Below, piece by piece: positions 61,588-64,000 of a stretch of DNA of 64,000 bases; the first letter of the stretch is position 1, and each line of letters opens with the position of its first letter. The position numbers and the translations under genes were made by a program. The notes beneath the pieces are model-generated. The model did not search any database, had not been told where the DNA came from, and was given only the letters and a program-made list of their open reading frames with translations. This stretch comes from Rhodospirillales bacterium (lineage in GTDB: Bacteria; Pseudomonadota; Alphaproteobacteria; Acetobacterales; Acetobacteraceae). The stretch is taken from the NCBI GenBank assembly GCA_017304945.1, contig JAFKLG010000065.1:20429-84428 (forward strand). Reading direction: 5' to 3'.

Positions 61588-62064
61588 ATGACGACGTTCG
61601 ACTTTGCCCCGCTGTTCCGTACCGCCATCGGCTTCGATCGCCTGGCGCGTCTGGTGGACAATGCGGCGGCCAGTGCGGAAGCGCCCAGCTATCCGCCCTA
61701 CAACATCGAGAAGACCGGGGATGACAGCTATCGCCTGACCATGGCGGTGGCCGGGTTCAGCCCCTCGGATATCGAACTCACCGCGAAGGACAACACGCTG
61801 CTGATCTCCGGCCGCGTGCAGAGCGAGCAGGCGAAGCCCGAGATGCTGTATCGCGGCATCGCGGCCCGCGCGTTCGAGCGTCGGTTCGTGCTGGCCGACC
61901 ACATGGTGGTCGAGGGGGCCGACCTGCAGAACGGCCTGCTGCACGTGTCGCTGAAGCGCGTCGTGCCGGAGGCGCTGAAGCCGCGCCGCATTCCGATCGG
62001 CAGTGGCGCCACGACCGCGGCGATCGCCAACGACAGCCAGCAGTCCCCGGCCGCCGCGGCCTGA
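61588..62064 (+). CDS. Small heat-shock protein, Hsp20/alpha-crystallin family
   Basis: This 158-aa chaperone holds unfolding proteins in refoldable form. The N-terminal arm MTTFDFAPLFRTAIGFDRLARLV matches IbpA-type proteins. The alpha-crystallin domain (about residues 33-125) has PPYNIEKTGDDSYRLTMAVAGFSPSDIELTAKDNTLLISGRV and FERRFVLADHMVVEGADLQNGLLHVSL. The C-terminal tail includes an IxI-like motif (RRIPIG). Start 61588 lies behind AGGAGG, itself inside a ROSE-like hairpin, implying post-transcriptional heat control. A rho-independent terminator follows. Confidence 0.96.
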   Translation: MTTFDFAPLFRTAIGFDRLARLVDNAAASAEAPSYPPYNIEKTGDDSYRLTMAVAGFSPSDIELTAKDNTLLISGRVQSEQAKPEMLYRGIAARAFERRFVLADHMVVEGADLQNGLLHVSLKRVVPEALKPRRIPIGSGATTAAIANDSQQSPAAAA

Positions 62065-62084
62065 CCGCGACGCTCAGTCGGCAT

Positions 62085-62101
62085 GATCCTCGCTGAGGAT
62101 C
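62085..62101 (+). terminator. Small hairpin before the hsp20 terminator
   Basis: GATCCTC (62085-62091) pairs with GAGGATC (62095-62101) around a three-base loop. It is just downstream of the hsp20 stop and adjacent to the stronger T-tailed hairpin at 62109. It may be part of the 3' end structure. Confidence 0.5.
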
Positions 62102-62108
62102 GGGATCA

Positions 62109-62136
62109 GGGGCCGGGCCATCCCGGCCCCTTTTTT
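62109..62136 (+). terminator. Rho-independent terminator of hsp20
   Basis: GGGGCCGGG (62109-62117) pairs perfectly with CCCGGCCCC (62122-62130) around a four-base loop and is followed by TTTTTT. It is the textbook intrinsic terminator of the hsp20 transcript. Confidence 0.93.
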
Positions 62137-62179
62137 CGCGCCTGCAAGGTGTTGCATATCCGTTTCCCGCCCGTGGCGG

Positions 62180-62380
62180 TCAGCCCGGTTTGCGGAAGAA
62201 CGCGTCGGCGGCGCTGCGATGGCTTTGTTTCTTGCCGATATCCGCCTCGGCCCGCGCGATCTCGTCCCGCAGTTCGGCGATGTAGTCGCGCAGCTCCTCG
62301 ACGCCCAGCGTGTCGAGCACCAGCGGCTCCAGCCGGCGGCGCTTGCGCAACGGCCGATCCTCCTCCTCGAGTGTCGCCAT
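62180..62380 (-). CDS. DUF1192 family protein
   Basis: This 66-aa protein has DRPLRKRRRLEPLVLDTLGVEELRDYIAELRDEIARAEADIGKK, which fits the DUF1192 family of short alphaproteobacterial proteins. The second half is an amphipathic or coiled-coil helix. The function is unknown to me. ATG 62380 has AAGGAG 11 bases upstream; a longer frame lies in the trcR region and is not coding. It is divergent from trcR across a region with a palindromic promoter. Confidence 0.88.
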   Translation of the reverse strand: MATLEEEDRPLRKRRRLEPLVLDTLGVEELRDYIAELRDEIARAEADIGKKQSHRSAADAFFRKPG

Positions 62381-62420
62381 TCGCGTATGTCTCCTTCCGA
62401 GCGGATACCGGCAAACTGAC

Positions 62421-62448
62421 TTGACCCGTCCTGGACGGGTTGTCATAT
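62421..62448 (+). promoter_or_regulatory. Candidate promoter of trcR with internal palindromic operator
   Basis: TTGACC (62421-62426) and TCATAT (62443-62448) are spaced 16 bases apart, like a vegetative promoter. Between and overlapping them lies the perfect palindrome ACCCGTCC-T-GGACGGGT (62424-62440). Position suggests a repressor or regulator site, perhaps autoregulation by the TrcR-type protein or shared control with the divergent DUF1192 gene. Confidence 0.5.
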
Positions 62449-62528
62449 CCCAAAGCTGGCCGCTCGCGCGGCGTATCTTGCCGCGATGCCATTCGCATCG
62501 GCACCGTGGCTGTGAAAGTGACAGTACC

Positions 62529-63107
62529 ATGACCTTGCCGCTGATGCCCAAGGCCACCGCCGTGTGGCTGATCGAGAAGACCGCGCTGACCTTCACGCAA
62601 ATCGCCGAGTTCTGCGGCATGCATCCGCTGGAAGTGCAGGCGATCGCCGATGGCGAAGTGGCGCAGGGCATCGTGGGCTACGACCCGGTGGCGAACGGGC
62701 AGCTCACGGCGGAGGAGATTGCCCGCTGCGAGGCGGATTCGACCCGGCGCCTGAAGCTGGCGGCGACCGCCCTTCCCGCACCGAAGCGCCTGCGCGGCGC
62801 GCGCTACACGCCGGTGGCGAAGCGCAACGACCGGCCGGACGCGATCGCCTTCCTGCTGCGCAACTTCCCGCAGCTCACCGAGGCCCAGATCGGCAAGCTG
62901 CTGGGCACCACCAAGGACACGATCCAGAAGGTGCGTGACCGCACGCACTGGAACAGCGCGAACATCAAGCCGCGCGATCCGGTCATCCTGGGGTTGTGCA
63001 GTCAGAGCGACCTGAACATGGCGGTCGCGCAGGCGAACGAGCGCCTGGAACGTGAGGGACGGACCGTCCCGGTTCCGCCGCCGCCGGAGGCGGACGAGGC
63101 CGCCTGA
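62529..63107 (+). CDS. trcR: Cell-cycle transcriptional regulator TrcR (DUF1013)
   Basis: This 192-aa protein is of the alphaproteobacterial DUF1013/TrcR family. Two helix-turn-helix-like segments are seen: LTFTQIAEFCGMHPLEVQAIADGEV near the N-terminus and LTEAQIGKLLGTTKDTIQKVRDRTHWN in the middle. RDPVILGLCSQSDLNMAV is a hallmark. The C-terminus is Pro-rich. The gene sits about 80 bases after a candidate promoter with a palindrome. A role in cell-cycle gene control is known from the family; targets are not visible. Confidence 0.94.
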   Translation: MTLPLMPKATAVWLIEKTALTFTQIAEFCGMHPLEVQAIADGEVAQGIVGYDPVANGQLTAEEIARCEADSTRRLKLAATALPAPKRLRGARYTPVAKRNDRPDAIAFLLRNFPQLTEAQIGKLLGTTKDTIQKVRDRTHWNSANIKPRDPVILGLCSQSDLNMAVAQANERLEREGRTVPVPPPPEADEAA

Positions 63108-63138
63108 CGGCGGGGCGGCGGAGTTCAGCCGTGGTCGC

Positions 63139-63312
63139 TCAATGGGCGCGCGTGCGGAGACGCTCCATCTCCTCCTTCACGTGCAGCTTTTCGAGCTTGA
63201 GGCGTGTCAGGGTGCTGCTGTCGGGGCGGGGGCGCTGGTCCTCATCGGAGATGCGCGCCTCGAGAGACGCGTGGCGATCCTTGAGGGAGTCCAGGCGGGC
63301 CTGCATGCTCAT
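63139..63312 (-). CDS. DUF465/YdcH-type small coiled-coil protein
   Basis: This 57-aa DUF465 protein starts MSMQARLDSLKDRHASLEARI and ends LTRLKLEKLHVKEEMERLR, the two-helix pattern with KLEKLxVKEE that defines the family. ATG 63312 has GGAGGA upstream; the upstream reading frame would add a hydrophobic segment but lacks a ribosome site. It converges on trcR and is divergent from a second DUF465 gene. The function is unknown. Confidence 0.85.
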   Translation of the reverse strand: MSMQARLDSLKDRHASLEARISDEDQRPRPDSSTLTRLKLEKLHVKEEMERLRTRAH

Positions 63313-63475
63313 GGGCAAGATTCCTCCGAACAGTCTCGGTGTGGTGCCCTCGGCCGCCGCTGCGGCCGCGGCGATGAACTGTAACGCGATTGCCACTCCG
63401 ATCGCTACAGCGAAGCGAAGTGTCTCCCCCCGATCACCGGAAGCGTGATGCCATGATCGATTGCGGGCCAATGCC

Positions 63476-63679
63476 ATGCTGACCGACAGGGATTCGCTGC
63501 TGCGCAAGCTGCACGAACTGCGCAGCGAGCACCGCGATCTCGACACCGTGATCACGCGCCTGGCCGAACAGGGCGCCTCCGACCAGCTCCATCTGCAGCG
63601 TTTGAAGAAGCGGAAGCTGATGCTGAAGGACGAGGTCGCATGGCTGGAAAGTCGCCTGATCCCGGACGACATCGCCTGA
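63476..63679 (+). CDS. DUF465/YdcH-type protein, second copy
   Basis: This 67-aa protein begins [22 protein letters not shown] and ends [22 protein letters not shown], the same two-helix pattern as the DUF465 gene on the other strand. Start 63476 is a judgement, since the ribosome site is weak. Its stop overlaps the purE start by one base (TGATG), so it is coupled to purine synthesis genes, as in other alphaproteobacteria. Confidence 0.88.
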   Translation: MLTDRDSLLRKLHELRSEHRDLDTVITRLAEQGASDQLHLQRLKKRKLMLKDEVAWLESRLIPDDIA

Positions 63680-64000
63680 TGACACCGCCGCCGGGGCCGC
63701 GCGTCGGCATCATCATGGGCAGCCAGTCCGACTGGCCCACGCTGACGCATGCCGCTGCCATGCTCTCGCGGCTGGGCGTGCCGCACGAGACCCGCATCGT
63801 CTCCGCCCACCGCACCCCCGACCGCCTGCGCGACTACGCCGTCAGCGCCCGCGGCCGCGGGCTGTGCGCGATCATCGCCGGCGCCGGCGGGGCAGCCCAC
63901 CTGCCCGGCATGTGCGCCGCCTGGACCTCGCTCCCGGTGCTCGGCGTGCCGGTGGAATCCCACGCGCTGAAGGGCATGGACTCGCTGCTGTCGATCGTCC
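63679..64000 (+). CDS. purE: 5-(carboxyamino)imidazole ribonucleotide mutase, N-terminal part
   Basis: The first 107 codons of PurE are in the window, and the gene runs off its end. PurE interconverts N5-CAIR and CAIR in purine synthesis. It shows [13 protein letters not shown] at the N-terminus, the active-site region [10 protein letters not shown] and [14 protein letters not shown]...[12 protein letters not shown]. The start overlaps the DUF465 stop (TGATG). purK is expected immediately downstream. Confidence 0.96.
   Translation, partial: MTPPPGPRVGIIMGSQSDWPTLTHAAAMLSRLGVPHETRIVSAHRTPDRLRDYAVSARGRGLCAIIAGAGGAAHLPGMCAAWTSLPVLGVPVESHALKGMDSLLSIV

Overview
The window is high-GC, densely packed DNA. 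It most likely comes from an alphaproteobacterium of the Rhodospirillales/Acetobacteraceae type. Evidence for this: a CcrM-type beta-class adenine methyltransferase with a C-terminal RAMA domain, a DUF1013/TrcR cell-cycle regulator, DUF1192 and two DUF465 proteins, a class II DAHP synthase, an alphaproteobacterial SspB, a ROSE-like RNA thermometer in front of hsp20, and many ATGA/GTGA start-stop overlaps. The family-level placement is an inference. I saw no rRNA, tRNA, CRISPR array, transposase, integrase or phage gene.

Layout. 1-2.9 kb: the end of a sugar-type ABC importer operon (binding protein, two permeases) and an RraA-like protein. 3-9 kb: a minus-strand group with a small unknown protein, a nicotinate phosphoribosyltransferase, class II DAHP synthase, an orphan peptide-type binding protein and glutathione reductase. 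9-17.4 kb: YgfZ, a LysR regulator, RNase HII followed by CcrM, a VOC protein, an ArsB/SLC13-like permease, a sugar-phosphate-isomerase-like protein, an arylformamidase-like hydrolase and a lipoprotein. 17.5-22.6 kb: a flavin monooxygenase coupled to an alpha/beta hydrolase, SspB, class I fumarase and a small membrane protein. 22.7-28.1 kb: a VOC protein, then a queuosine operon (YhhQ/VUT-type transporter, queA, tgt, queF, queG), an RHH protein and a 59-aa protein. 28.2-33.2 kb: a TPP enzyme, then a copper-flavoured operon (DUF2946-like, CopC-PCuAC fusion, ferritin-like di-iron protein, TonB).

33.3-51.5 kb is the most accessory-looking part. It holds an AtuA/DUF4387/NtaA-monooxygenase/CitE-lyase cassette. 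Convergent to it lies a Dpp-type importer operon that also carries two amidases and two AtzG-like small proteins. Divergent from the importer are an isochorismatase-type hydrolase and two near-duplicate binding proteins. A third amidase paralogue then faces a second flavin monooxygenase across a tandem 21-bp repeat. Together these look like uptake and stepwise breakdown of an amide- or ureide-type organic nitrogen compound, but no substrate can be named from sequence.

51.7-64 kb: three small unknown genes (one DUF1488-like), O-acetylhomoserine sulfhydrylase, two orphan binding proteins, an SDR, an AstE/AspA-type deacylase, a UbiH-like hydroxylase, a 35-codon microgene, rpmE, hsp20, DUF1192, TrcR, two DUF465 genes and the start of purE, which runs off the window.
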